Positions 1 through 9,221 of a stretch of 64,000 nt of DNA are shown here, one piece after another. The translations under genes were made by a program, and so were the position numbers. How positions within the stretch are numbered: position 1 is the stretch's first letter; every line of letters begins with the position of its first letter. Origin of the DNA: Mesorhizobium loti (GTDB lineage: Bacteria; Pseudomonadota; Alphaproteobacteria; Rhizobiales; Rhizobiaceae); contig AP017605.1 of assembly GCA_002356515.1 (NCBI GenBank), forward strand, positions 2,976,001 to 3,040,000, given 5' to 3'. Below the pieces are notes generated by a model, which did not search any database, was not told the DNA's origin, and saw only the letters and a list, made by a program, of their open reading frames with translations.

Positions 1-1
1 G

Positions 2-2104
2 CACCTGCTTACAACCAGCCGCGAGGCCCTGCGTGTCGAGGGCGAGAATGTGCATCTGCTGATGCCCCTTGAAGGGCCGCCCGAAGACAGTGGGTTAACC
101 GCTGCGCAGGCACTTGCCGCGCCCGCTGTGCAGCTCTTCATGGAACGCGCCGTTGCGGGAGGCCTTTGTGCCGAACTCAGCGATGCGGACGCGCCGATCC
201 TGGCGGCAATATGCCGCCGGCTTGACGGCATAGCACTGGCAATCGAACTCGCCGCCGGCCGCGTGGGCACCTACGGAATTCGCGGAACCGCCGAACTGCT
301 TGATGATCGCTTCAAGCTTCTATGGCACGGCCGGCGAAGCGCAATTCCGCGTCATCAAACGCTCCAGGCAATGTTCGACTGGAGCTACAACCTGCTCTCC
401 CCATACGAACAGACGATCTTGCGCCGGTTGTCTGTATTCGTCGGCCCCTTCACCCTCAAGGATGCCATAGCAATCGCGTCGGACGGTGAAGCCGATGCAT
501 CAGCGGTGGCAGACGCCGTCGAGAGCCTAGTCAATAAGTCGCTTATCAGGACGTCCGAGTTGGCGGGATCGACTTACCACCGGCTCCTCGATACCAGTCG
601 AGTGTATGCGGCAGCCAAGCTTGCCGAAACCGGCGAAGGCGCAGCGCTGTCGAGGCGACATGCGCATCACTATGCCGATCGCTTCAAACCAGACTCGACA
701 AGAGCGACTGCGTTCGGGAACCGCGACGTCTCCGCTTACGAGCCGCACATGGGCAATATCCGAGCAGCACTCGAGTGGAGCTTTTCGGACGGCGGCGAGG
801 CCCAGAACGGTGTCCAACTTGCAGCCGGAGCGGCGCCTCTGTTCTTGGGGTTCTCGCTTCTGGGCGAGTGCGAACGGTGGTGTGAGCGGGGCCTGTCCGC
901 TCTAGGGGAGACAGATCGCGGAACGGAGCGCGAATTGGCGCTTCAAGCTGCGCTGGCGATCTCATCGATGTTCACACGCGGTAACAGCGATGCCGTCAGA
1001 AAAGCCATCGAACGAGGCATCGGACTGGCGGAGGCGCTGCGGGACGGCCAATACAAGTTGCATCTGCTGGCCGGGCTGAACATCTTTCTTACTCGCATCG
1101 GGGACTTTCGCGGGGCCCTCGCCTGCGCCGAGCGGAGCGTGCTCGTTGCGGCAGAGCTTGGGGAGCAGTCAGGGGTCATCATGGCCGAGTGGATGCTCGG
1201 CGTATCGCATCACCTGGTCGGAAACCAGGCAGCGTCACAGCGACACAGCGACCGTGGACTGGAGCTGGAAGCAGACGCTGGCAGCGTCCAGGTCGATTTC
1301 TTCGGCTACGACCACAGGATACGCGCGCTGATAGCGCTGGCGCGAGCCTTGTGGTTGCGAGGTATGCCGGAAAGAGCGCTCAAAACTGCGGACCAGGCCG
1401 TCGAAGAGGCAATCAAACGCGAGCATCCGGTCGCGGTCTGCATGTCGCTTGTTTACACTGTGCCGGTCTATCTCTGGAGCGGCGACTTTGACCGCGCGGC
1501 GCAATGGATCGAACGTGTTCTGGCTTATGCAGCGAAGTATTCCCTGGCCCCTTATCACGCCATGGGACTTGCTTTGAAGGGCGAACTCATGATCTTGCAA
1601 GGCGAGCCGGCCGAGGGCGCGCAATTGCTCCGGAGCGCTGTTGCAACGCTGAGCGCTGAACGGTTCAATATCCTTGCGACGGCATTCTTGCGAGCGCTTG
1701 CCGAAGGCATGATCCGAAGCGGCCAGCTTGATGAGGCTACAACCACAATCGACCGGGCTATTGCCTTGGCAGACCAAGCCGGCGAGACGTACGATCGTCC
1801 GGATCTACTGCGTGTGTGGGCCGAAATTCGCCTGGCATATTCTCCGCCCGATGTGAGTGCGGCTGAGGACTCGTTGCTTCAAGCGGTCTATTGGGCAGGT
1901 AAACAGGCTGCAACGGCATGGGAGTTGAGGGCAGCCATTCCGCTGGCCAGAATTTGGCAACAAGAAGGTCAGGCAGATCGTGCCCGGGACTTGCTCGGTC
2001 GGCTCCTTCAGCGGTTCGGCGAGGGAGTGGGAACGGCGGATGTTAGGACAGCGAGCGATCTGCTAGCCGAATTGAACGGCACATCCGCAAATGCATCGCG
2101 CTGA
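2..2104 (+). CDS. ATPase/TPR transcriptional regulator, 5' truncated by window edge
   Basis: The reading frame is open from base 2, so the true start lies upstream; 700 residues are visible. The first residues (LLTTSREALRVEGE, then LMPLEGPP) match the segment after Walker B in STAND/AfsR-like predicted ATPases. An arginine/leucine-rich winged-helix-like part and then a long array of TPR-like helical pairs follow to the C terminus. In this family an N-terminal OmpR-type DNA-binding domain usually precedes the ATPase; it would be outside the window. Such proteins are large signal-responsive regulators. The epoxide hydrolase gene 126 bases downstream on the same strand is a possible target, but nothing in the sequence proves this. 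Confidence 0.75.
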   Translation, partial: HLLTTSREALRVEGENVHLLMPLEGPPEDSGLTAAQALAAPAVQLFMERAVAGGLCAELSDADAPILAAICRRLDGIALAIELAAGRVGTYGIRGTAELLDDRFKLLWHGRRSAIPRHQTLQAMFDWSYNLLSPYEQTILRRLSVFVGPFTLKDAIAIASDGEADASAVADAVESLVNKSLIRTSELAGSTYHRLLDTSRVYAAAKLAETGEGAALSRRHAHHYADRFKPDSTRATAFGNRDVSAYEPHMGNIRAALEWSFSDGGEAQNGVQLAAGAAPLFLGFSLLGECERWCERGLSALGETDRGTERELALQAALAISSMFTRGNSDAVRKAIERGIGLAEALRDGQYKLHLLAGLNIFLTRIGDFRGALACAERSVLVAAELGEQSGVIMAEWMLGVSHHLVGNQAASQRHSDRGLELEADAGSVQVDFFGYDHRIRALIALARALWLRGMPERALKTADQAVEEAIKREHPVAVCMSLVYTVPVYLWSGDFDRAAQWIERVLAYAAKYSLAPYHAMGLALKGELMILQGEPAEGAQLLRSAVATLSAERFNILATAFLRALAEGMIRSGQLDEATTTIDRAIALADQAGETYDRPDLLRVWAEIRLAYSPPDVSAAEDSLLQAVYWAGKQAATAWELRAAIPLARIWQQEGQADRARDLLGRLLQRFGEGVGTADVRTASDLLAELNGTSANASR

Positions 2105-2230
2105 CGCTCCCGTTAACGACTCTTAACAACGCATAACGAGCAATTCCCTCCCGTTCGAGCGAACATTCCTCCGCGGCCATTCGATCTGCGTGACCGCATC
2201 CGAACAAATAGAAAAATAGAGGAGGATGTC

Positions 2231-3517
2231 ATGTCATCAGCATCAATGTCGCCCACGCGGCGCGAACTTCTTGCCACCGCAGTTGCAGCCGGGGCCATCA
2301 GCGCGCTTCCCTCTGCGCTACACGCGGCAACCGGGGCCGACTCGATTCGCCCCTTCACGTTCAGTGCCTCAGAGGAAGATCTGGCCGACCTGCGCCAACG
2401 CCTGGCACGGGCCCGATTACCCGACAAGGAAACCGTTACCGATTATTCGCAGGGCGTACCGCTCAAGACGGTTCAGCAGCTTCTGCGTTACTGGCAGACC
2501 GAATTCGACTGGCGAAGAGTTGAAGCCAGGATCAATGCCGTGCCTAACTTCATAACTGAAATCGACGGACTGGATATCCACTTCATCCACGTCCGGTCGA
2601 AGCATGAGAATGCCCTGCCGCTGATCGTCACACATGGCTGGCCGGGTTCGGTGGTCGAGCAGCTCAAGATCATCGGACCGCTGACAGATCCTACCGCGCA
2701 CGGCGGCACCGCGGCCGACGCCTTCGATCTGGTGATCCCGTCTATGCCGGGCTACGGGTTCTCCGGCAAGCCAACCACAACCGGCTGGGGTCCTCACCAC
2801 ATCGCCAGCGCCTGGATCACGCTGATGCGGCGCCTCGGTTACAAGCACTTTGTCGCCCAGGGTGGTGACTGGGGTTCGCTCGTCACAGATCTGATTGGCG
2901 TGCGAGCGCCGCCGGAACTCCTGGGAATCCACGTCAATATGCCGGGCGCAATTCCTGTGGACATCAACCAGGCTTCGTTCGCTGGCGCGCCGGCACCATC
3001 TGGCCTCTCGGCCGAGGAGAGAAAGTCGTACGACCAACTGGTGTTCTTTTATCAGCACGCTTACTACGCGTTCTGGCAGGGAACCCGCCCGCAATCATCG
3101 GCCGCGTTTGCGGACTCTCCTATCGGTCTCGCAACCTTCCTGTTGGACCACGACGCGCGCAGTCTCGAGCTCATTGCACGATCGTTCGATGGGCAGACTG
3201 AGGGCCTCACACCAGACGACATCCTCGAAAACATCACGCTGTTTTGGCTGACCAACACGGGGGTTTCGTCAGCTCGGCTGTACTGGGAAAACAAGTTCCC
3301 GTTTTTCACCCCAAAGGGCGTCTCAGTGCCCGTCGCGGTGAGCGTCTTTCCTGACGAGCTTTACCATACGCCCAAGAATTGGGCGGAGCGAGCGTACCCC
3401 AAACTCATTCACTACAACCAGCTCGACAAGGGCGGTCATTTTGCTGCCTGGGAACAGCCGAAGCTCTTTACCGAAGAGCTTCGCACCGCGTTCCGGTCGC
3501 TTCGGCAATCGATATGA
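2231..3517 (+). CDS. Epoxide hydrolase, Tat-exported alpha/beta hydrolase
   Basis: The 428-residue protein has a twin-arginine signal at the N terminus (Arg10-Arg11 in SPTRRELLA, then a hydrophobic stretch ending near Ala32). An N-terminal epoxide-hydrolase (EHN) region and an alpha/beta-hydrolase fold follow. The oxyanion-hole motif HGWPGS is at 135-140, the nucleophile motif GGDWGS gives Asp213, and the probable catalytic histidine is His403 in KGGHFAAW. The family opens epoxides to diols; the Tat signal implies a periplasmic location. A strong ribosome site (GAGGAGG) sits just before the ATG. It could act with the VOC protein and exporter downstream in detoxifying a xenobiotic, which is inference from context. 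Confidence 0.85.
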   Translation: MSSASMSPTRRELLATAVAAGAISALPSALHAATGADSIRPFTFSASEEDLADLRQRLARARLPDKETVTDYSQGVPLKTVQQLLRYWQTEFDWRRVEARINAVPNFITEIDGLDIHFIHVRSKHENALPLIVTHGWPGSVVEQLKIIGPLTDPTAHGGTAADAFDLVIPSMPGYGFSGKPTTTGWGPHHIASAWITLMRRLGYKHFVAQGGDWGSLVTDLIGVRAPPELLGIHVNMPGAIPVDINQASFAGAPAPSGLSAEERKSYDQLVFFYQHAYYAFWQGTRPQSSAAFADSPIGLATFLLDHDARSLELIARSFDGQTEGLTPDDILENITLFWLTNTGVSSARLYWENKFPFFTPKGVSVPVAVSVFPDELYHTPKNWAERAYPKLIHYNQLDKGGHFAAWEQPKLFTEELRTAFRSLRQSI

Positions 3518-3554
3518 GATGAACGGGGCGCCCGCCGCTCCGCTCTCCTTCCAA

Positions 3555-3583
3555 GGCGGACCGGGCACACGCCCCGGTCCGCC
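3555..3583 (+). terminator. GC-rich hairpin between epoxide hydrolase and VOC genes
   Basis: A perfect 11-bp inverted repeat (GGCGGACCGGG / CCCGGTCCGCC) encloses a 7-base loop. No T-run follows, so it may be a weak terminator or an mRNA-stabilising or processing hairpin that separates expression of the two flanking genes. Confidence 0.5.
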
Positions 3584-3624
3584 GCATATGAACTCACCAG
3601 CCACCAAAATCGGAGGAAATTGAC

Positions 3625-4296
3625 ATGAACGCTATTCAGCAGCGCGGCGAAGCCGCAATCGCGACACCCGCAGCGCGGGGAGTAGACATAAGGCTCGAAG
3701 TCGCGGTCATTCCCGTTTCGGACGTCGAACGTGCCAAGCACTTCTATAGCGGCTTGGGTTGGCGACTGGACGCCGACCTCACAGGCGACGGATTTCGTGT
3801 CATCCAGTTTACGCCTCCGGGCTCCCCGTGTTCGATAGTCTTCGGCTCAGGGACCACAACGGAACCCTATGCCCGGCTCGAACTCGATGTCCTCAAAAGC
3901 GCTGGCGAGCTGGTCGTGTCGGATGTCGAGATAGCGCGCGCCGAACTTGCCGATCGCGGCGTCGACGTGAGCGAAGTGTTCCACTATGCCGGCAGTGAAG
4001 GCCGTGTCAGCGGTCCGGACCCCCAACGGCGCAGCTACTTGTCGTGGGCATCCTTCAGCGATCCGGCCGGAAATATCTGGATGTTGCAGGAGGTCACTGC
4101 GCGAGCGCCCGGCCGCGTCGACACTGGCGAAACCACCTTTGGCTCGTCGGCCGAGCTCGCGGCCGCGCTCCGGCGTGCGTCTGTGGCCCATGGCGAGCAC
4201 GAGAAGCGGACAGGCGGCCAGCGTGATGAGAATTGGCCGGACTGGTACGCGGAGCACATGGCGGCGGAGCAGGCAGGCAAGGAGCTGCCTCTATAA
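3625..4296 (+). CDS. VOC (glyoxalase/bleomycin-resistance) family protein
   Basis: The 223-residue protein opens its domain with VAVIPVSDVERAKHFYSGLGW (first part), the classic beta-alpha start of a vicinal-oxygen-chelate module. A second module half follows, with ASFSDPAGNIWMLQEVT near residue 150. The C-terminal 60 residues are charged and look like an added helical tail. Family members are metal-dependent lyases, dioxygenases or drug-binding proteins; the substrate cannot be read from sequence. A good ribosome site (GGAGGAAA) precedes the ATG. It lies 108 bases after the epoxide hydrolase on the same strand. Confidence 0.8.
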   Translation: MNAIQQRGEAAIATPAARGVDIRLEVAVIPVSDVERAKHFYSGLGWRLDADLTGDGFRVIQFTPPGSPCSIVFGSGTTTEPYARLELDVLKSAGELVVSDVEIARAELADRGVDVSEVFHYAGSEGRVSGPDPQRRSYLSWASFSDPAGNIWMLQEVTARAPGRVDTGETTFGSSAELAAALRRASVAHGEHEKRTGGQRDENWPDWYAEHMAAEQAGKELPL

Positions 4297-4575
4297 GACG
4301 TGCTGTCAGTTGGTTTGAACCAAAGGAGCGGCGTGACTCTCACACTCGCCAACGGCCGCTCCTTGCGCGCAAAGTTGCCTGCGGCTTCTGCAATAGCTAT
4401 GTCCGCTTTCGGTGAATGGACGGGACCGCAGGAATGACTGCCATGAGGCGCATTTCTGACCGGCAGATTGGGGGCCGCAACCGGACTGTCAGTTTGCGGG
4501 ACGACTGGATACGAAAGCGGACCTAGACGTCCCGTCATCGTGAGAGCGTCACGAACTTCTTCCAGACCACATGTA

Positions 4576-5796
4576 TCAGGCGGTCTCACCATGGTCGTTC
4601 GCATGCCGCGTAAAATTGATGATTAGTGAAGTGACTGCCAACAGAATAACGCCCGCGCCATAGAAATTTGCGATCCGGGTGAGGCCAACAACAGGGGCGA
4701 GAAAGCCGGCCGCTATCGCAGGAAGGGTGAAGGAAAGATAGCCCACGACGAAGTAGGCTGATAACAACGCGGCGCGCTCATCCGGTTTGGCAAAAGGCAG
4801 TATGGTGCCGAGGGTCCCCGAGAACACAGTCCCAAAGCCGATGCCTCCGATAACCGTGCCAGCGAGCATGACAGCAACATTCTGGTACAGGATACCGGCC
4901 AACGTTACCGGTACGCCGAGAGTCAGCATCACGATGCCAACAGCAAGCATCCTGGTCGGGGGAAGATTGCGCAATGCCACTACGGCCGAAGCGCCTGACA
5001 CGGTCAACGTGGCAACGACCAACCCGCCGATGATAGGGAGGGTGGCTCCTGTCGCGACCCTAACCACAGAAGGCATCAACGAAAAGTAGAACCCGCCTAA
5101 CGACCATGACGCGATGTTGACGGGCGTTGCGGCAGCGAATGTCGCGCGGGCAGCAGGCGGCACACGGACGTGAGGAAATAGCGATGCGAGCGCGCCAGGC
5201 TTCGGCGTTCCTGTCTCGGGCATGAACCAGAGGGTCACTGCCTCCATGAAACTGAGGAGCAGCAAGACAACATAGACAAGCTGTTCCGGCGCTGGTGCAA
5301 ACGTAACCAGCGCACCGGCACCTAAAGCGCCAGCCGAGAGGCCAGCAAATGCCGTAAAGCTGTTGAGCAGCGGGGCGTGCGCCCTGTCAGTGTCAAGGAT
5401 TGTGGCCGCCAACGTGGTGATTGCAAAGCCGTTTGCAAATCCCTGTATGCATCGTGCGAGGATAAGCTGAATTGCCGAACCGGCTGTCATGAAGACAACC
5501 ATGGCCAGGCAATTAATCATGAGGGCAGTCAGGATCACAGGGCGGCGTCCCACATAGTCTGACACGGAGCCGACGGTGAGCAGCGCAACAAGAAGGCTCA
5601 CAACGTACGCCGCAAATATGATCGTGATCATGAACGGCGTTAGGCCGAAGTGTTCCTGGTAGTCATGATACAACGGGGTCGGGGCGGCCCCGCTAGCTGA
5701 AAAAGTAATCGCGGCGGCGACGCATGTTACGGTGGTCACAAAGCATGACAATGTGCCTGGAGGTTTCGATCGGTAGGACTCCGCGCTCGCTGTCAT
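4576..5796 (-). CDS. MFS transporter (drug/sugar exporter type)
   Basis: This 406-residue protein is almost wholly hydrophobic, with about twelve membrane segments. It carries the MFS loop 2-3 signature as SDYVGRRPVI near residues 79-88. There is no soluble domain. Proteins of this type use the proton gradient to export small molecules. AAAGGAGAG lies just upstream of the ATG. It converges with the epoxide hydrolase/VOC pair and reads in the same direction as the NTF2/hydrolase cluster at 6055-10793, but about 260 bases separate it from that cluster. The 280 bases between it and the VOC gene hold no gene I can support. Confidence 0.85.
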   Translation of the reverse strand: MTASAESYRSKPPGTLSCFVTTVTCVAAAITFSASGAAPTPLYHDYQEHFGLTPFMITIIFAAYVVSLLVALLTVGSVSDYVGRRPVILTALMINCLAMVVFMTAGSAIQLILARCIQGFANGFAITTLAATILDTDRAHAPLLNSFTAFAGLSAGALGAGALVTFAPAPEQLVYVVLLLLSFMEAVTLWFMPETGTPKPGALASLFPHVRVPPAARATFAAATPVNIASWSLGGFYFSLMPSVVRVATGATLPIIGGLVVATLTVSGASAVVALRNLPPTRMLAVGIVMLTLGVPVTLAGILYQNVAVMLAGTVIGGIGFGTVFSGTLGTILPFAKPDERAALLSAYFVVGYLSFTLPAIAAGFLAPVVGLTRIANFYGAGVILLAVTSLIINFTRHANDHGETA

Positions 5797-6054
5797 TGAA
5801 CTCTCCTTTGATCAATTGACCGGTCGGGGTTCTATCCGCGGCTATCGCATCGAGCCACGCCACTTCGACCGGGGTTCTTACTAGCTTTCAGACTTTCTCG
5901 GTCGCGCCTCAGCCCGACTTGCGTTTGCTTGTGGACAACGTGGGACAGTTGACAAAACGGCAATCGACGCACGTTAGCACCGGGTCGAAATTGCGATATC
6001 CTGGAGATGAGGCAGCCGTTTTCCAGCGCTGCCCAAACTTCCATTGCCCTAATT
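5797..6054. other. Intergenic region, no gene seen
   Basis: This 258-base gap separates the MFS transporter from the next upstream gene on the same strand. It probably contains the promoter of the transporter. I see no convincing ORF or RNA gene in it. Confidence 0.5.
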
Positions 6055-6435
6055 CTATACCTGCCCGCTAAACATTGAATGGCCACTCGCCGAGCCCTTT
6101 GCCTCGTCCTGAATGACATCCCAGTGCTCAACCATCACGCCATTTTTCATGCGGAGAATATCGACCACGATCCAAGGAATAGGAAAGCCATTGTCCGAAT
6201 ATTTGCCATGCACCATGACGAAATCGCCTTCGGCAACAGCAAGCTGATGTTCGAAGCGTGTCGACGCGGGTAAGGAGGCAACGTAGCTGAAAAGGGCTTC
6301 CCGCCCATTCGGGATCAGGGGATTGTGCTGGATGTAATCGTTGGCCCAGAAGCGGCTGGCGCCTTCGAAGTCTTTACGGTTGAAGAGGGCATTGAATGCT
6401 TCCAAAACTATCTTCTTGTTTTGCTCAGGGGTCAT
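6055..6435 (-). CDS. NTF2-like / SnoaL-type ester cyclase-like protein
   Basis: The 126-residue protein matches the SnoaL-like NTF2 fold: an initial helix (KKIVLEAFNALFNRKDFEGASRFW), then YIQHNPLIPNGREALFSYV, and a C-terminal sheet with VDILRMKNGVMVEHWDV. Known relatives isomerise or cyclise polyketides or are small binding proteins; the substrate here is unknown. There is no signal peptide, so it is cytoplasmic. It is the last gene of a minus-strand cluster in which NTF2-like and alpha/beta-hydrolase genes alternate (6055-10793). An AGGA ribosome site lies upstream. Confidence 0.8.
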   Translation of the reverse strand: MTPEQNKKIVLEAFNALFNRKDFEGASRFWANDYIQHNPLIPNGREALFSYVASLPASTRFEHQLAVAEGDFVMVHGKYSDNGFPIPWIVVDILRMKNGVMVEHWDVIQDEAKGSASGHSMFSGQV

Positions 6436-6472
6436 GTCTTTGATCCTGTTGAAATGATGTTCGCGCGCGTGA

Positions 6473-7153
6473 TTAGCCTGCGGCTTTGCAAATTAGATCG
6501 GCGACTGCGTTGGGTTGGGCTAGCATAGCCACGTGACTGGCGTCGGCGTGTGCGACGTTAGCCTTCATCCGCGTCGCCATCTTTTCTTGCTCACCGCGGG
6601 GGATGGCCCTGTCTTGGTCGCCAATGAGATACCAGGACGACTTCGTCCTCCAAGCCGCCTCGGCCACAGTCCCGCCGAGCGCAGCGCCGCTTATTGGACC
6701 TTGGGTTACCAACAGCAGTGATTTTTCCGCCGCCGTCAGATCCTGTGCGAAAACATCGAATATTCCTGCCTTGGACAGTTTGAGAAAACCTTCAGCATCA
6801 GGCCGGATCTCGGGGTTCAACGGCGCCGATTCAAATTGCGCAAACAGTGAGCCAGCCGACTCCCCTGCATCCGGCGCGAACCCATCGACGTAAACAAGCG
6901 CGGCGACCTTTGCGTGGTTGCCGGCTTGTGTCACGACCGAACCGCCGTAGCTGTGGCCGACCAGGACAACCGGACCATCTTCCAGTTCGATGGCTCTGCT
7001 CACTGTGTTCACGTCAGCCTCATAGGAATTGAGAGGCAACTGCACGGCAGTCACGTTTAACCCCTCGCCCACAAGCAGAGGAATGACTTTCGACCAGCTT
7101 GAGGCATCAGCCCACGCACCATGGACCAGAACGATGTTTGAGATCTTGCTCAT
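6473..7153 (-). CDS. Alpha/beta hydrolase, cytoplasmic
   Basis: The start at 7153 is chosen because AAAGGATAA precedes it and the family N terminus begins there (SKISNIVLVHGAW); an upstream in-frame start would add 20 unrelated residues. The 226-residue protein has the oxyanion-hole motif HGAW at 11-14 and the nucleophile elbow GHSYGG with Ser68. A C-terminal His lies in ADASHVAML. It resembles the small esterases and hydroxynitrile-lyase-like hydrolases that are common in soil bacteria. It is a clear paralogue of the exported hydrolase at 9222-9974. The 37-base gap to the NTF2-like gene downstream suggests co-transcription. Confidence 0.85.
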   Translation of the reverse strand: MSKISNIVLVHGAWADASSWSKVIPLLVGEGLNVTAVQLPLNSYEADVNTVSRAIELEDGPVVLVGHSYGGSVVTQAGNHAKVAALVYVDGFAPDAGESAGSLFAQFESAPLNPEIRPDAEGFLKLSKAGIFDVFAQDLTAAEKSLLLVTQGPISGAALGGTVAEAAWRTKSSWYLIGDQDRAIPRGEQEKMATRMKANVAHADASHVAMLAQPNAVADLICKAAG

Positions 7154-7234
7154 CAGATTATCCTTTGGTTTACCGGCCGCCGAAATGGACGACCAGAAAG
7201 AAGATGGCTGCATGGGCTTGCGTTCGAGGCCTCC

Positions 7235-8167
7235 CTAGGCCGCTACGTGAACGGAGCTAGGGGTGTGAGGAAGAGCGGTTTCGCCTTTTGCGAAGAACCG
7301 CTCGCTGATTTCGGTGGCGGTCTGGTTGGCGGCACCGACCTGTTCGATCAATTCTGCTGACCGACTGCCTCTGATGCCGGCAATGGTCGGCTTGCCATCC
7401 CGCACGAAGGTATAAAAGCCTGTGACCAGGTAAGCGCCAAGCGCGTCGATGTATTTTTCCTGGGCGCCCAGCATTTTGCGGAATGGCTTGGTAGCGAAGA
7501 AATCTCGCGCCGATCGCGCGCTGTCGAAAGCCGCTTCGATAACGGCCAGATTGAGCCGGTCGGCGCCGACGAAATGCCCGACATTGGGCGCCGGCGGCGA
7601 AGGCCGGGCGTTGTCATATGTTGTCGGCAGATGCAGCTTCCATTTGCGGACCACATTATCTCCAACCAACTCGGCGCTGATGTCCGTCAGCCAGGCATCG
7701 GCGTCTGGTCCCGGCTTGCGGTTCATATAGACATGCACACGATGCAATCGTTCCGGTCCATTGCGCAGGCCATCCTCTTCCCGGTCGACGAAAGTGGCCG
7801 ATCCATTGGGCAGGTTGTAGGCCACGGACTCGCTGAACAGGTTGAATTCGTCGCCATAGAGGATTGTCCCGGCCTGCCCAAAGGCAGCTTGATCTTCCAG
7901 GTTGGCAAAACCCAACTCTGCAGAGCCATCCAAGACGGCCTCAATCCGGTGAACACCATCGGCCATGGGCCAAAGATTGGCGGTGTGGTTGCGGTCGAAA
8001 TGCTGCTGAACATAGAAGCCAAGGCCAGGAAGCCGTGAGCAAAGTGTCGAATGGACGTCGCGCCAGTAGTTGGTGAAAAGCGCGGCCGGCAGGCCATCCC
8101 GGCGGCGAACCGAGGCATAAACATTGTGGCGTACCGCTTTGTCCCGATCAGAATAGTCAGTCGACAT
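7235..8167 (-). CDS. EthD-domain protein
   Basis: The 310-residue protein begins with a segment typical of EthD-type dimeric alpha-beta barrel proteins (VYASVRRRDGLPAALFTNYWRDVH at 16-39, quoted in part: FTNYWRDVH). A second, more divergent copy seems to follow (RVHVYMNRKPGPDADAW near 143). EthD proteins accompany monooxygenases and polyketide-type oxidations, often acting on aromatic intermediates. There is no signal peptide. AAGGAGAC precedes the ATG. Its place between NTF2-like and hydrolase genes suggests a shared catabolic or detoxification pathway, but the chemistry is unknown. Confidence 0.7.
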   Translation of the reverse strand: MSTDYSDRDKAVRHNVYASVRRRDGLPAALFTNYWRDVHSTLCSRLPGLGFYVQQHFDRNHTANLWPMADGVHRIEAVLDGSAELGFANLEDQAAFGQAGTILYGDEFNLFSESVAYNLPNGSATFVDREEDGLRNGPERLHRVHVYMNRKPGPDADAWLTDISAELVGDNVVRKWKLHLPTTYDNARPSPPAPNVGHFVGADRLNLAVIEAAFDSARSARDFFATKPFRKMLGAQEKYIDALGAYLVTGFYTFVRDGKPTIAGIRGSRSAELIEQVGAANQTATEISERFFAKGETALPHTPSSVHVAA

Positions 8168-8197
8168 GGATAGTCTCCTTGCAGGATGTGATGAGGT

Positions 8198-8593
8198 TTA
8201 GGCGCCGGCTCGGCGCAACAGGGGAGTCGGATCGAAATAGGCCACGCGCAAACGCACGGCTTTGTCATCCCGCACGTCCCAATGCTCGGAAATGATGATG
8301 GCGTTATCCGTACCGCTCACGCCGATCTCGATAAGGGCTACGACATGGTCGCCTTCAGCCGTGAGGCTGAGATATGTCATGTTGGCGAAATCGAGGGCAT
8401 CCGCGACCTGCGGAAGCAGATCGATATACTGCTGCCTGTTGAAAGTGCCGCCCCAAGGAAGCTGTGGCGGGACGAACAGTTCGAAGTCCTCAGACAGGCT
8501 GCCTGCGAAGCTCGTGATCTCGCCACGGGCGCCGCCGTCGTAAAAGGTTTTGACCAAGGCGCGTGCGCGCTCAGTTGCCTGTGGATCTGTCAT
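8198..8593 (-). CDS. NTF2-like (SnoaL-type) protein
   Basis: This 131-residue protein has the NTF2-like pattern: an N-terminal helix (RARALVKTFYDGGARGEI), LSEDFELFVPPQLPWGG, and a C-terminal strand with IIISEHWDVRDDKAVRL. The EHWDV motif recurs in the NTF2-like protein at 6055-6435, so the two are related. Function is unknown beyond the fold, which often forms isomerases, dehydratases or ligand-binding proteins. It is cytoplasmic and lies 30 bases upstream of the EthD gene on the same strand, so probably in the same transcript. Confidence 0.78.
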   Translation of the reverse strand: MTDPQATERARALVKTFYDGGARGEITSFAGSLSEDFELFVPPQLPWGGTFNRQQYIDLLPQVADALDFANMTYLSLTAEGDHVVALIEIGVSGTDNAIIISEHWDVRDDKAVRLRVAYFDPTPLLRRAGA

Positions 8594-8647
8594 GGCGGGC
8601 CTCTGTGTTAAAGGAGGAGTTACGGTCGCGGATGTGAATCGCGGCGG

Positions 8648-9136
8648 CTATTGGCTGATCTGCTGCATGGCCGCGGCCCAGTTCTCCACATGGTAGGCAC
8701 TGGCCAGCTTGCCGTCGCGGACAGTGAACATGTCGATGGAGATTGTGCGGAAGCTCTTTCCGGTAGGCTTCACACCGAAGAGCGGTTGGACCGGCGTGCC
8801 AGAGGCTTCGCCCCGTACCACGATCTGGTCGCCCGATGTCCAGATATCTTTGACGGTCCAGTGCAGGTCGGGGATGATGGTGCCGAACACCTTGAACTGG
8901 CCGGCTAACTCATCTCGCCCAAGGCAATCCTGGTTTGTCGAGCAGGATTTATAATCAGCGTTGGCAGCCCGCGCCAACAATCCGGGGATGTCTTTCTTAA
9001 GGGGCTCATTCAGCGCGTCGTAAAGCGGCGCTACGATCGCCCGGGCCTGCTGCAGCGTTAGCGATTCGGCGGCGGCCGAAGCCCCAGCCGTTGAGGCAAA
9101 GAGCAGCGCCGCGGCGCCAAGGACGAGTTTCGACAT
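8648..9136 (-). CDS. Exported NTF2-like / ester cyclase family protein
   Basis: The start at 9136 is preferred because AAGGA lies nine bases upstream; the next in-frame ATG upstream (9151) has no ribosome site. The 162-residue protein carries a signal peptide (SKLVLGAAALLFASTAGASAAA), then an NTF2/SnoaL-like domain ending in IDMFTVRDGKLASAYHVENW. The signal implies a periplasmic location. Two cysteines (in SCSTNQDCLG) could form a disulphide. This is the exported counterpart of the cytoplasmic NTF2-like proteins in the same cluster. Confidence 0.8.
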   Translation of the reverse strand: MSKLVLGAAALLFASTAGASAAAESLTLQQARAIVAPLYDALNEPLKKDIPGLLARAANADYKSCSTNQDCLGRDELAGQFKVFGTIIPDLHWTVKDIWTSGDQIVVRGEASGTPVQPLFGVKPTGKSFRTISIDMFTVRDGKLASAYHVENWAAAMQQISQ

Positions 9137-9221
9137 AGCGGGATCCTTCATTGCTGAATACAGGGAATGAAAAAGCGACGGAGGCGCGGAGGCGCCCGCC
9201 GTCGGGTTGTTCGGAAGGGGT

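Noticed and set aside
4399..4524. Inverted GTCCGCTTTCG / CGAAAGCGGAC pair after the VOC gene
   Set aside because: The arms are over 100 bases apart with no transposase or target duplication, so I could not support a mobile element.
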